Source: Channallabes apus
Lineage: Eukaryota > Chordata > Actinopteri > Siluriformes > Clariidae
Direction: 5' to 3'
NCBI GenBank assembly: GCA_030522415.1
Contig: CM060131.1
Span: forward strand, 12,075,703 to 12,139,702
Length of the DNA stretch: 64,000 nt
The position numbers and the translations under genes are program-made. The notes below the pieces were generated by a model. That model did not search any database, was not told the DNA's origin, and worked only from the letters and a program-made list of their open reading frames with translations. Shown in pieces: positions 1 to 10,262 of this stretch (the first letter of the stretch is position 1; each line of letters begins with the position of its first letter).

Positions 1-483
1 AGCCAGCGAGGATATCAATAGTCTAATAGCAACCCATTTATTCAACATGGCTCGGAGGTTTTAGCGTTTTCTATCTCACTAGAAAATGATTGTCCATCCA
101 ACCAAACAAACAGAATTACTCATTAAGGATATAAGGATGCCCCGATGTGCTTCCACCGCTGTGAACAAGAATCCGAATTCATCCCAACACTAACAAATTT
201 TAAGCATTCGAGTCCATCCTGATATTAAACTAATTTATCCATTAACTGATGTCCGGTCCTTGAAGACTGACTACATATTCAGCATAAATGGGGAAGTTAG
301 GGATCTTGAGGCATAGCAGCAGAATGTTCAGTTTTATTCATGATGTATAATCAACAGAACATATTCTGTACTTCTTAAAAATCAAAAATCTTTGATTGGA
401 CCACTTTATTGCCTTCCTAACAGAAAATGCTTACTGTATATTTATTGTTATTCTTATTTTTTAGTTAATTAATTAAAATGATC
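1..483. other. AT-rich stretch, nothing recognised
   Basis: No gene, RNA or repeat family recognised. One TACTGTA heptamer lies at 432-438. Confidence 0.5.
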
Positions 484-496
484 ATCATGCCATGCA

Positions 497-846
497 GGCG
501 GCGCGGTGGTGTAGTGGTTAGCACTGTCGCCTTGCACCTCCAGGGTCTGGGTTCGATTCCCCGGCCAGGCTCGATTCCCGTCTCTGTGTGCATGGAGTTT
601 GCATGTTCTCCCCGTGCTTGGTGGGTTTCCTCCGGGTACTCCGGTTTCCTCCCACAGTCCAAAGACATGCAGGTTAGGCTAATTGGCGTTCCCAAATTGA
701 TCGTAGTGTGTATGTGTGTGTGCCCTGCGATGGATTGGCACCCTGTCCAGGGTGTACCCCGCCTAGTGCCCTAAGCCTCCTGGGATAGGCTCCAGGCCCC
801 CCGCGACCCTGAATAGAAGGATAAAGCGGTATAGAAGAAGAAGAAG
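497..846 (+). repeat. SINE-A, full-length young copy with 12-bp target duplication
   Basis: tRNA-derived SINE. The head carries a Pol III A box (TGGTGTAGTGG) and B box (GGGTTCGATTCCC). The body contains CATGGAGTTTGCATGTTCTC, a short GT run and GATAGGCTCCAGG, and the tail is (GAA)n. It is flanked by a perfect 12-bp duplication, ATCATGCCATGC, at 484-495 and 847-858, which shows insertion by retrotransposition. The 98-codon frame across it is the SINE read as protein and is not a gene. Confidence 0.93.
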
Positions 847-858
847 ATCATGCCATGC

Positions 859-1574
859 CTGTTCATTTAAACAAATGTACCACTGACCTTTACAAAATGG
901 TCGGTAGAAAGCGTTAAGGGTTTTGCTACAGCCATCATGACCTGATAATTGTGCAATAAGGTTGAACGAAAAAAAGGCGCCCAGTTGACACCGTGTGACA
1001 TAACGAATTTCCAATATGTTTGTCCGAATGCCAAGCCTTACAACAAGCACTCCATGTAAAGACGTCCTATGAACCTGGCAGGGTTCTAAGGAGCCCTGGA
1101 TTTCAATTGGGTGATGCATAATTGAGCTGGCAGCAGGAGTCCTGCAGCATAAAGTCTTAAAAAGCAACTCCCCCTTGGACTCTCAGCTGGAGGCTACACA
1201 GAGGCAGGGACATAAACTGATTAAAGTCACATAGACTCCTCATCTGATGCTAAGCAAATCTAAGTGAGGACAAATAGGGCTATTTGGTAGGCTGGTTAAA
1301 AAGCAGACCTGTTCCACTGTTTCTTTTCCTGATGCAAGGTGTTGAGCAAATTAGATTAGTAAAGGAGCAGTGGTGGTGCAGGAGTTGATGTTCTGGAGCA
1401 AGAATCCCAGAAACTCCAGAAAACCACTATCAGCCACTTAAATGACTAGCTGTGCAGAAATTGTTCCTATTAACTGTTTTATCCTGGTTATTGTTTCAGC
1501 AGATCCAGTACATATCGTGGGAACACTGGTATAAAGCAGGAATACGTCTATACTGGTCTGTTGCCAGGCACATA
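859..1574. other. No recognised feature
   Basis: Mixed-composition sequence. A 134-codon minus frame (763-1167) starts inside the SINE and has no recognisable domain. Confidence 0.45.
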
Positions 1575-1725
1575 GACGTTTATATCAGCATAGCCAATCG
1601 ACCTGGCGTGTTTCTGAGAGGTGGGAAGAAATCCAGAGAACTTGGAGGAAATCAATGCAGGCAAGGTCGACAACATGCATCTGTGAGGCGGCAGCGCTAC
1701 CCACTGCATCGTCATGCTGTCCAAA
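1575..1725 (-). repeat. Diverged SINE fragment (SINE-A-related)
   Basis: On the minus strand it keeps the order head, then the segment complementary to GAGGTGGGAAGAAATCCAG, then a GCATAGCCAAT block, as in related teleost SINEs. It resembles the copy at 47605-47897. Old and partial. Confidence 0.5.
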
Positions 1726-2214
1726 CAACGTTTTTCATTTACACAATCAGTTAAATCATGACTGAAGCTCTTCAGTAATTGCTGATGTGGTTTGGGTCTG
1801 GCTGGACTCAATAAAAAATTAATAAATGTTTAATGAGGAGCTGAATGCTGTAACATTATACTCATGACTAGTGTTACCAGAACTGTTATGTTGGTTTCAA
1901 GCAGGGGTAAATTCCTTCCTTTTTTTACACTGCTTGCATTCAAAAGATTGAATTGTACACAAAAAGCTTGTATCAGTATATTTAATTTTGCGATGTTTTT
2001 AAGCTTTATAAAACCATATTATCAAGCCTTATCTGAAGCAAGTATGTATTGTTTATTCAAATCTGGTATTAGTAACCTTATAGGTCAAGTACTCAAGTAA
2101 AGTTTAAAGAAGGAGAGTAATATACTGTACCTACAAGAGCTACAAATGCAACCTAATCTGCAGATGGGTCAATTTCAACTGCTCTCAACTGCTTATCTGT
2201 GTATTGGGATCGCA
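1726..2214. other. No recognised feature
   Basis: AT-rich. One TACTGTA lies at 2123-2129. No motif supports a gene. Confidence 0.45.
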
Positions 2215-2285
2215 TCCCATCTCACTTGTAAGTCACTTTGGATAAAAGCATCTGCCAAATGAATACGATGTATAAGTATAATGTA
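2215..2285 (+). repeat. LINE/SINE 3' tail fragment
   Basis: Contains GTAAGTCACTTTGGATAAAA followed by GCATCTGCCAAATGAAT. This matches the conserved 3' tail shared by many teleost LINEs and the SINEs that use them. Only the tail is visible. Confidence 0.5.
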
Positions 2286-3554
2286 CAATGATTGGCGCCT
2301 GACGCGACTGAAGCTTTTAGTAATTAAGCATGGTTCCAGACATTTGCATGTAATACACAGATATTGAAGCACTTTTACTCTTAAAGCTTCCATTAAGACA
2401 CACAATTTGTCTATGCCGCTAATCATCACCATTATGCTTCTTCTTTTTTTTTTTTCATTTGTCTGATGATTGATTCTGACGCCACTGAACAATAACCACT
2501 ATTATTTTTGATTAAGCAACATATTATTAACTCAATTCTGAAACATTATGGGATGTCCATAAATTGTTAGCAATAAAAAAGGTAATGGAGTCCTTTAGCA
2601 ACAAGGGACATAAAACACTGCAGTCCACCTAAAAGATTGCTTGCAGTAAATAATGTCCTTGTGTTGTTAATAGGATTCCAGGGAGTTTATTGCACACCAA
2701 AAATAGTCCTTCATGTCATAATGAAGCAAAGTTTCCTATTTACCCATCTGTTACAAAAGTGCAGGAGCAAAATTAAAAAAAGAAAAAAAAAATCCTAAAT
2801 AGAAAAATAACAACGACAAACAGCAATTGCTGTGTAGTATTAAGGAAACTTGATGGGGAAACATTTGTTTGCTTTGTCCATAAGGCATCCAGATCTTGAA
2901 ATAAAAGCCTTCAAGGCTTGCTTCGCTTTTGAAGTCTGCACCAAGCTCCACAAATATCAGAATCTGCACAGAGTCATTCTTTCAGTTGGAAAATTGATCC
3001 TGGGGTCTAACAAAAATAATCTCAGTAAAGCCGCAGGCCTGTTCCTTTTACCAGGAGAGTTGTGAAGACTTCGCAAATAGAGAAAGCCCATGCGAGATGT
3101 AAAATAAGGGTCGCCCGATAGACTCCCTGAATGCAGATTTAAAACTACCAGCACTGGATGCTAATCAGCTTCAAGACATGCACAACCGAAAACGCAGCGA
3201 ATTGTGCGTATAATTGGAAGAGAAAATCTGAAAACCTGTACCCCCCCCCAACCCCAACCCCAACTGTGAAATCTAAATGCAATCGCTAGGAAGATCAATT
3301 TTAAGCATCCTTATACACTTCTTGGCCACGTGAAAAGGTCAGTACAGATATTTAGCTCATTAATTTCTTAAATAACAGCCATTGGGAAAAACCCGCAGGC
3401 CCTTAGTGGATGAGCATTTTCAGTAGGTGAAGGACAAAGCTCTGCAGGGATGATGCACATGGGCAGTGAAAGAGTAGATGGTACAGTACGCAGATGGAAA
3501 CATTTCCGTGGAGTACTGCGAGGATGGCCAAAATGCGGTGTCTAAAGGTAAAAC
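2286..3554. other. No recognised feature; C-run at 3241-3250
   Basis: AT-rich with A-runs (about 2774-2793) and a C-rich run near 3241-3262 (CCCCAACCCC units). TACAGTA at 3482-3488. No coding signal. Confidence 0.4.

Positions 3555-3611
<57 letters not shown>
3555..3611. repeat. (GATA)n microsatellite
   Basis: About 14 uninterrupted GATA units, read directly. The minus-strand LSIYLSIYL frame is an artefact of this tract. Confidence 0.97.
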
Positions 3612-3689
3612 GAAAAGAAGGGGCCAACTTTCTCATGTTGTTTCATGCTAGACCGCCACTAGTAGTAATGCTGAGGCTTCAGCTGGTGC

Positions 3690-3972
3690 TTACTGGTCTC
3701 GATGGCCTGGGGCTTATCCCAGGGCCCTACTTAAAGCGGGGCACACACAATCACACATTAATTCACACACTACGGGCTGCATAGTTTTTTTTTTATTTGG
3801 GAACGCTAATTAGCCTAAACTGCATTTCTTTGGATTATGGAAGGAAACCAGAGTACCCGGATGAAACCAACCCTGCAACATGCAAACTCCATACACACGG
3901 AGGTGGAAATCGAACCTGGCCGGGAATCGAATCCGGATGCTGGAGGTGCAAGGCGACAGTGCTAACCACTAA
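3690..3972 (-). repeat. SINE-A, diverged copy
   Basis: Minus-strand copy. It has CATGCAAACTCCATACACAC, a degenerate B box and GTGCTAACCACTAAG at the head end. A T-run interrupts it near 3786. Diverged, with no clear target duplication. Confidence 0.8.
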
Positions 3973-4350
3973 GTACTGTCTCAGTGCTTGTATCATGTTA
4001 AGATTTTTCAAGTGACGGATGCAACGATGAGCATAACCAGCCTTGTGTAGCTCAAAATATCTTTGTTCATCCAGAGGCAAGATGAACAGTTCCAAGTAGT
4101 GCATAATCCACTATGGCTTCAGTATGGTTTTATTATGACAGTAATATAATGAGGCTGCACAGTAGGGTATGAGTTTTATCTTGGTTCCCCAGTTCTCCCA
4201 GTCACTTCCACAAAGCAAAGCATGCCGGTAGGCGAATGAGCTTTGATGAAAATTACTGTACGAATATGTATATGGACAGAATTTATATCTTACCTCCAAT
4301 GTTGACATGATTGGTCCAAGCCCAAGATATATAAACCAGTTAGTCAAGGA
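3973..4350. other. No recognised feature
   Basis: Unique-looking sequence between a SINE and a hAT element. TACTGTA at 4254-4260. Confidence 0.4.
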
Positions 4351-4521
4351 CAGTGTTGTGTGTAACGCATTTCAAAATAACGTGTTCGAGTGCATTACTT
4401 TTTTGATGTAACAATTAATCTAAGGCGTTAGGTCCGCCATTTAGTTATACAGTAATTTCAAAAATGTAATCCGTTATTCAGACAATTTATGTAATCCGTG
4501 AGCCAGACAGCAGTGATTCCA

Positions 4522-4567
<46 letters not shown>

Positions 4568-5053
4568 GCGTCCTACAAGCCCCGCCCCCGATAACCAGCC
4601 CCCTTCTGTTATTCCTGCTGTTATACCACTATCTCACCTATGCGGTTTGACTCGCGGTGAAAAACGGTTCAGCGAAGGTCCGCGAGCTTCCGCAAGGACC
4701 GACACACGGAAAGATGGAAAAGTAATCACAGCACCAAAACTCGTGTGAATCATGATGAACCGTACATATGTCAACCGCGCAAAACCGCGTAAGTGAGATA
4801 CAGTAGGGGTATCAGTAGTTAACAGATTATGGGCCAAACTTCGCTGAGTGATGATGGTCTGCTAATTATAAAGGTCCTGACTAAAACAACATGCATGAGG
4901 AATCACAAAGGAGGTTTCAATTTCTGCAAGGGAAAAGTACTCTAACTAGTTACTTTTATCAGAAAGTAACGCGGTAATGTAACTCATTACTTTTTAATGA
5001 GTGTAACTTTGTAATGTAATTAGTTACTTTAAAAAGTAACGACGCCAACACTG
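4351..5053. mobile_element. Nonautonomous hAT element (703 bp)
   Basis: Starts CAGTGTTGTGTGTAACGC and ends in AACGACGCCAACACTG, so the ends are inverted repeats of the CAGTGTTGG type common in teleost hAT elements. The subterminal regions are rich in GTAACG/TTACTT words in opposite orientations. Flanks GTCAAGGA (4343-4350) and CTCAAGAA (5054-5061) match at 6 of 8 positions, as expected for an aged 8-bp hAT duplication. There is no transposase frame inside. A (GT)n tract sits at 4525-4562. Confidence 0.7.
4525..4562. repeat. (GT)n microsatellite
   Basis: Nineteen GT units inside the hAT element. Confidence 0.97.
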
Positions 5054-5639
5054 CTCAAGAATAAATATAATAAAATAATAAATGAACATGACGAGAATTC
5101 CTACTTCTAACTATGATGTCAGAAAGAGCATAACGTTAGAAATATTTGATAATTCCAAATAAATCTTGGTTTAATCATTGCATTAATCTTGATCATTACA
5201 GTCCTGGCAGTAGGAATGTTCAAATACTGTTACGTAACCCAAACAACCAAGTATGGAATTTCAATAGAGCAATATTTTTTTTCTTAATGTCACAACATTC
5301 AGTGATACATGATTTATTCATCAGATAAAATTATGAGCGAGAGGAAACTCCCATATGCTTGTAGATTTCTGTAATGATAACAAAAAAATATTGACCGTAG
5401 GACATGACCTCGTTCTACTTATTTATGATTTAAGCAGAACTATCACAACAGCCTATAAAACTCGTAATTCGTAATATAATTAAATCCTTACAATCCAAAT
5501 CAACAGCTAATCATTCTATCTCTTAAAAGACTCATGGCCTTTACCCTCAATATGAGCGCAAGGCAAAAGATTAATAACCTGCAAATAAACACCTGAGCTG
5601 CTTAGACATCTCCAATGAATGAAAATCTCCGTGCCCAAT
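5054..5639. other. AT-rich, nothing recognised
   Basis: No repeat family or coding signal seen. Confidence 0.45.
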
Positions 5640-6440
5640 CCTTCACACTCAATGTGCCTAATTATCTCTTCTTTCTTTCCATTAATTAAGCATGTGTGAG
5701 CTGCCTGCTTTCATCGCCATCTCATTGTCATTATAGTTGTCATGTTTATCAGCCACACCGTAGACACTTAAAGACCAAGGGGATTCTTAGGCAGTGTACA
5801 AAGGTTGAAAAGCATCACGGTTAGTATTTCGCCACTACACATCCTGCCATGGTGGCTCCTTTTTAGCTCACATTGCAGTCCAAAACATCCTGAAGGCTTA
5901 ACGATTGTCAAATATCATTTCTCAACAGTAAAATTTGTCAAGCGAGCCATAGCCTGGCCTGTCATTGGTTCAATGACAAGGCCTGGGATTTGGCACTCTT
6001 CATCTGAATTGCTACAATTTGTGGCTCAATGCCTTGTGTGTGGCACGGAGCCTTTTTAATCCCCACCACATCTGAGCCACAGCCTAATGGCTCCTAATTC
6101 CTCACAAAGCGAGCACCGTTCTTCTGAGCCGTCTCATTCCCACGTTGTGGAGTGGTGGTATTTGAGATGATGGGTGTAAGCAATAACCAAGGCAGGGAGC
6201 TGAAATGGCATAAAGGAGGGGTATTCAGAGAATGGGATTTTGAGGCTTTGTCATGCCCCTTGATCTGCAACACGGCAAAAGGAACGTCCCTTCATAAATT
6301 ATGAATCATGTATTATCACACAAATGGAATGAAAATGAGCAAAAGCCACCGCCACGGTTCGTAATTGTAGACCAGAAATAGATTACAATTTCATCCTTCC
6401 AACAGCCTCAATCTGACCAAGGATATGAGGCTGTATGAGA
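5640..6440. other. Repeat-poor block, possible conserved noncoding element
   Basis: About 800 bp with no transposon, microsatellite or TACWGTA heptamer. It has many homeodomain-like TAAT/ATTA words and two CCAAT-type words (ATTGG). At 5953-5986 lies an imperfect inverted repeat: CCTGGCCTGTCATTG, GTT loop, CAATGACAAGGCCTGG. The 84-codon frame at 5805-6059 has no recognisable domain. Conservation is an inference that only a cross-species alignment can test. Confidence 0.3.
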
Positions 6441-6703
6441 AATGACAAACACTGATTTCATCCAAGGTTCTTATGTTTGATGCTTTCATGGTCTTTGATC
6501 ACCTTAATTTCTGTTTATTTTTATCAATGTTGCATAAAGGTTGAAAATCTGTTCACCTGAGAGGCAAGTGTGCGTTAGGCAGAATTGTAAGTTTGTGTCT
6601 GAAGGTTACTCATCAGCACAGGGATATGTATGGTAATTATTAATTAGTGGGAAGATAATTACTAGTGTGGGTTGCACCTTCGAGACCAAGAGAAGATGTG
6701 TGG

Positions 6704-6801
6704 TAGATTTACAGAATTCAGCTGAATTCTGACACTTATCTCATATATATATATATATATATGAGAGAAGTGTCAGAATTCAGCTCTACATTGTAAATCT
6801 A
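6704..6801. repeat. 98-bp near-perfect hairpin
   Basis: The left arm TAGATTTACA...AGCTGAATTCTGACACTT is mirrored by AAGTGTCAGAATTCAGCT...TGTAAATCTA. The centre is an (AT)10 run at 6743-6762. The inner arms differ by one base over about 23. It may be a tiny fold-back element. Confidence 0.85.
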
Positions 6802-6807
6802 TAAAAG

Positions 6808-6808
<1 letters not shown>

Positions 6809-6873
<65 letters not shown>
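6809..6873. repeat. (AT)n microsatellite
   Basis: About 32 AT units directly beside the hairpin. Confidence 0.97.
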
Positions 6874-6877
<4 letters not shown>

Positions 6878-6884
6878 ATAGTAT

Positions 6885-7265
6885 GTGATCCAAATACATA
6901 CAATTCAATATGTTGGTTCCCTTTCGCAGCTATAAGAGCTTCCACTCTTCTTTTATGGCTTTCCACAAGATTTTGACGTGTTTCTGTGGTTCCATAATCC
7001 ATGCCCATTCATACAGTAGAGCAGGTATGAGGTCAGTCACTGATTTTGGACGAGAAGGCCTGGCTCGCAATCTCCTTCCCAGTTCATACCAAAAGTACTC
7101 AATTTGGTTGAGGTCAGGGCTCTCACGCTGAGCTCATCAAACCATGACTTTATGGTTCCTCCTTTGTGCACTGGGGGACAGTCATGTCATTGTTGCATGG
7201 CAAATTGGAAGCTTGGCATTGCCCAAGATGTCTTGATGCTGATGCATGAGATTACATCTGTCCAT
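6885..7265 (-). mobile_element. Tc1-like transposon relic, C-terminal part of transposase
   Basis: On the minus strand, shifted frames give a SPDLNQIEYFW-like piece (the DDE catalytic E region), then RQNLVESHKRRVEALIAAK, the usual C-terminal end of Tc1 transposases. At least one frameshift separates them. No terminal inverted repeats remain, and the (AT)n tract and hairpin lie at its downstream end. Related relics lie at 42830-43045 and 58420-58570. Confidence 0.75.
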
Positions 7266-7430
7266 ATTATTATTATTATTATTACAGTTTTATAGACATG
7301 TCAACCTCCATGTAGTCTGCAGAAGAGGACTTCAGTTTAGCATTAGTGTATCCTGACATCCATGGCTTCCATCAAAATAAAGTACATAAGCTAAAAGTAT
7401 GAACCAATCACCACATAAATATTAAATGAC

Positions 7431-8259
7431 CAGTGCTGGCAGAAATATGTAAACTCAATACTCAAGTAAAAATACAAGTAGTACTTGCCTTAAAAATGTA
7501 CTCCACTACAAACAGAAGTATGACTTCTCTTTTGTTTTTTACTTAAGTAGAAGTATTAAGTGCATGCTCTATAATCAAATGCAAGTACAAAGGTGCTCCA
7601 AAAGCAAACAGATTTTTTTTTTTTAGATCTGTCTGTCTGAGTTACTCAGTCACTCATCATCTATACCGCTTTATCCAGTATTCAGGCCTAGAGCCTATCC
7701 CAGGAGACTTAGAGCACGAGGCGGGATAAAGCCTAGACAGTGCAAATCCATTGCAGGGCGCACACATGCACACATATGCACACACGCTCATTCATACACT
7801 ATGGGCAATTTGGGAACAACAGTTAGGCTAATCTGAGTGGCTTTGCACTGTTTGAGGAAACCCAAGAACCCGGCGAAAATCCACCAAGCGCTGAGACAGA
7901 AAGCAAATTTCATGCACATAAACCCAAGACGGGAACTGAACCTGGACCCTGGAAGTGCAAGGCGCCAATGCTAAGCCACAAGACATATTTTAAAGTATTT
8001 GTTAACACTGTTAAATCTGATGCCATTGATAACATGAATGTAAAACTCTAGTAGAAGTTAGTTTTTTGCAAAAATCAATTTTTTTTAAAAGCATACATTT
8101 ATAATTCTAGGCCAATTTATATAAAAGTTATAACACAGGTTGTATTAATTATCTGGCTGGTTGGTCTAGACATGGCTCGATAGAGAGAAGAGAAATGAGT
8201 GAACAACATAGAAGTTTTTAGACAAAGGCTATTCAAATGTGAAATAACTTTCAGCACTG
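7431..8259. mobile_element. Probable Tol2-like hAT element, disrupted
   Basis: The left end CAGTGCTGGCAGAAATATGT is followed by ACTCAAGTAAAAATACAAGT, typical of Tol2-like subterminal DNA. The right end TTTCAGCACTG pairs with the first 8-9 bases. I see no matching 8-bp flank, so the right boundary is uncertain. A SINE-A copy is nested at 7652-7983. Confidence 0.45.
7652..7983 (-). repeat. SINE-A copy nested in a hAT element
   Basis: Minus-strand copy with TATACCGCTTTATCC at its tail end, GAGCCTATCCCAGGAGACTT in the body and GCTAAGCCAC near the head. Moderately diverged. Confidence 0.85.
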
Positions 8260-8333
8260 GTGAACCCGAACCCTAGGATACAACAATTTGCCTTCTCAGA
8301 TATACAGTATATTAGCTACAGTGGTTGACGTCA

Positions 8334-8465
8334 CCGTGATGTACTGTAGTGGTTAGAACTGCCACATCACGGTCCTTGGTTCATGCTTAGTGGGTTTCCT
8401 CATGCTTGGTGGGTTTCCTCTGTGTTCTCTGGTTTTCTACCGCAGTCCAAAGACATGCGTGTGAA
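8334..8465 (+). repeat. SINE-A, internally deleted copy
   Basis: The head reads GTGATGTACTGTAGTGGTTAG, where other copies read GTGGTGTAGTGG, so 5 extra bases (TACTGTA context) sit in the A box. The TGCTTGGTGGGTTTCCTC segment and the AGTCCAAAGACATGC box follow. The rest of the 3' half is missing. Confidence 0.75.
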
Positions 8466-9333
8466 TGTTGACCAAAGGTCCTACAACGGTTGTACAAATG
8501 GGAATATATACTGTACAATGGTCACCATGGCATCAGTCCCTAGTTGGACTACAGAGGTTCCTAGAGGGATGGATGATGTTAGCTTGTTATTTAGATCACT
8601 TCTAATCTTGCTTCAACAAGCACATCCATTTGAGAATGTTGACAAAGGAACCAGGATCTGCAGCTTGGAGTCCAAGTAGATGGGATCAGTTTCTTTGGTG
8701 CATTATTAACCAATCTGTGAGTTCATAACAACTTTCCAGTCATTTCTGTAAACTAGGAGTGCTTGTATGGTGGAATTGTTCTTTTCCTGTCCTTTCCAGT
8801 AGGGTGAAGCTTAGCTTACACTATGGTGTAAATGATTGAGTAATCACTTATGTTTCGGTTAGAAAATGAATGTATTTGCCATCTGACAAGTAATCTATCT
8901 CTATTTAAAATGCAGGGAGTAAAAGTACAAATTTTTCATCAACAAATGATGTGACTTTGATACTTGTCACCTCCGGGCATGACTGACTGATCTCTCCAAA
9001 ACACATTGATTCCCTGGAAGCCTGCCCCTTCACCTAATCGCACAGGTTCTGCTCAAGTTATTTTTGTTGTAAACTATAAAAGATAGTATTTTGGGACCAT
9101 GAAAACTTTCTACAAGAAACATTAAGCAAATTTTAAAAATGATTATATGAAACACATCTCCCTCTTCTGCTTCCTTCCCAATGCTACTTACTATACAGTA
9201 CCTCTTCATTTTATATCTCCTTTTCCCAGACCAAAAATAAGTTGCATTGTTCCAAACACGAACAGGATGGATCAAGCTCTGTGTAGGCTGTACTGACAAG
9301 AAAACATCATCTTCAAAAGCAAGATACTCAGCA
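8466..9333. other. No recognised feature
   Basis: AT-rich. A short hAT-like word group (GGGAGTAAAAGTACAAAT) lies near 8915-8930 and is too weak to call. Confidence 0.4.
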
Positions 9334-9533
9334 GGACGGAGACTGGGGTGAAAAAGATTGTTTTGCAGTAGCCAAAGCAGCGGGTTTCGACGTCCCTACT
9401 GCCGTCACCGCGGGAGCATTTCGGCTTTGCTCTCCGTCAGTGGTAAAGCTTTCTCTGTTTCTGTAAGGGAGACCACTGAACCCTACAGCTTCACTGAATG
9501 CAGTTATTTGCCACAGTTTTGTGGAAAGGCTCG
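9334..9533 (-). other. Unidentified CpG-richer segment with minus-strand frame
   Basis: Locally richer in CpG than its surroundings (about 9388-9445). A 78-codon minus frame (9328-9564) crosses it with piece SFTTDGEQSRNAPAVTAVGT. I do not recognise a family. It could be an old gene fragment or repeat-derived. Confidence 0.2.
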
Positions 9534-9890
9534 ATACACTCACCATACACTTTATTAAAAACAACTGTAGACCTGCACATTAATGCAGTGCATGAATCTA
9601 ATCGGCTAACCATGTGGCAGAGGAACATTTAAAATGTGATGCAAGTACAGGTCAAGGTTATACAGCTTCAGTGTATGTTTACATCAAGTATCAAGATGAA
9701 GAAACATCTCATCTGTGTGACTTTGGTTATAGCATGGATGTTGGTACCAAATAAGTTGATTTAAGTGTTTTAGGACCTGAGTTAGTAACAGTTCCTCGTG
9801 ATGGAGAATGTTTTGTTGATGGGAAGTTGGAGAAAAAAGGCTAGCCTGGAAGGATGTAATAAATAAAATAACCTGAAAAAAAAAAACATT
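9534..9890 (+). mobile_element. Tc1-like transposon relic, 5' end
   Basis: The sequence from about 9545 (ACTTTATTAAAAACAACTGT) through CTAATCGGCTAACCATGTGG and GATTTAAGTG resembles, from memory, the 5' end of a widespread teleost Tc1-type element ('caccggccactttattaggt' family). Heavily mutated, with no usable frame. Confidence 0.5.
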
Positions 9891-10189
9891 GAACATTAAG
9901 ATGGAAGGATAGCTTTCCCCAACTGAAAAGTTAAAGATACTGTAGAAAAGGTCTTTTTTGAGAGTCCTCAACTGGAAATTCCCAGGAGATTAGCACTGTC
10001 TAACATCCTTAAACCACCTCATCTGGGATCAGTCTTTTTCTTTATGCTGATGATTGATGTGAACATTAACTGAGTTGCTCTTACATGATTGTTTTTGGAT
10101 TGTGCTGCTCTCCTGGGATTGGCTGATTAGATCACTGCATGAATGCATGTGTATGCATTGTATCATAATAAAGTGGACTATGTACAGTA

Positions 10190-10190
10190 A

Positions 10191-10260
<70 letters not shown>
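10190..10260. repeat. Compound (GT)n(AT)n microsatellite
   Basis: (GT) at 10190-10210 followed directly by (AT)25 to 10260. The YIYIYI frames are artefacts. Confidence 0.97.

Positions 10261-10262
<2 letters not shown>

Noticed and set aside
763..1167. 134-codon minus-strand frame
   Set aside because: Begins in unique DNA and ends in the SINE tail; no motif.
3241..3262. Telomere-like C-rich repeat
   Set aside because: Units are CCCCAA-like over only about 20 bases, not the vertebrate CCCTAA repeat.
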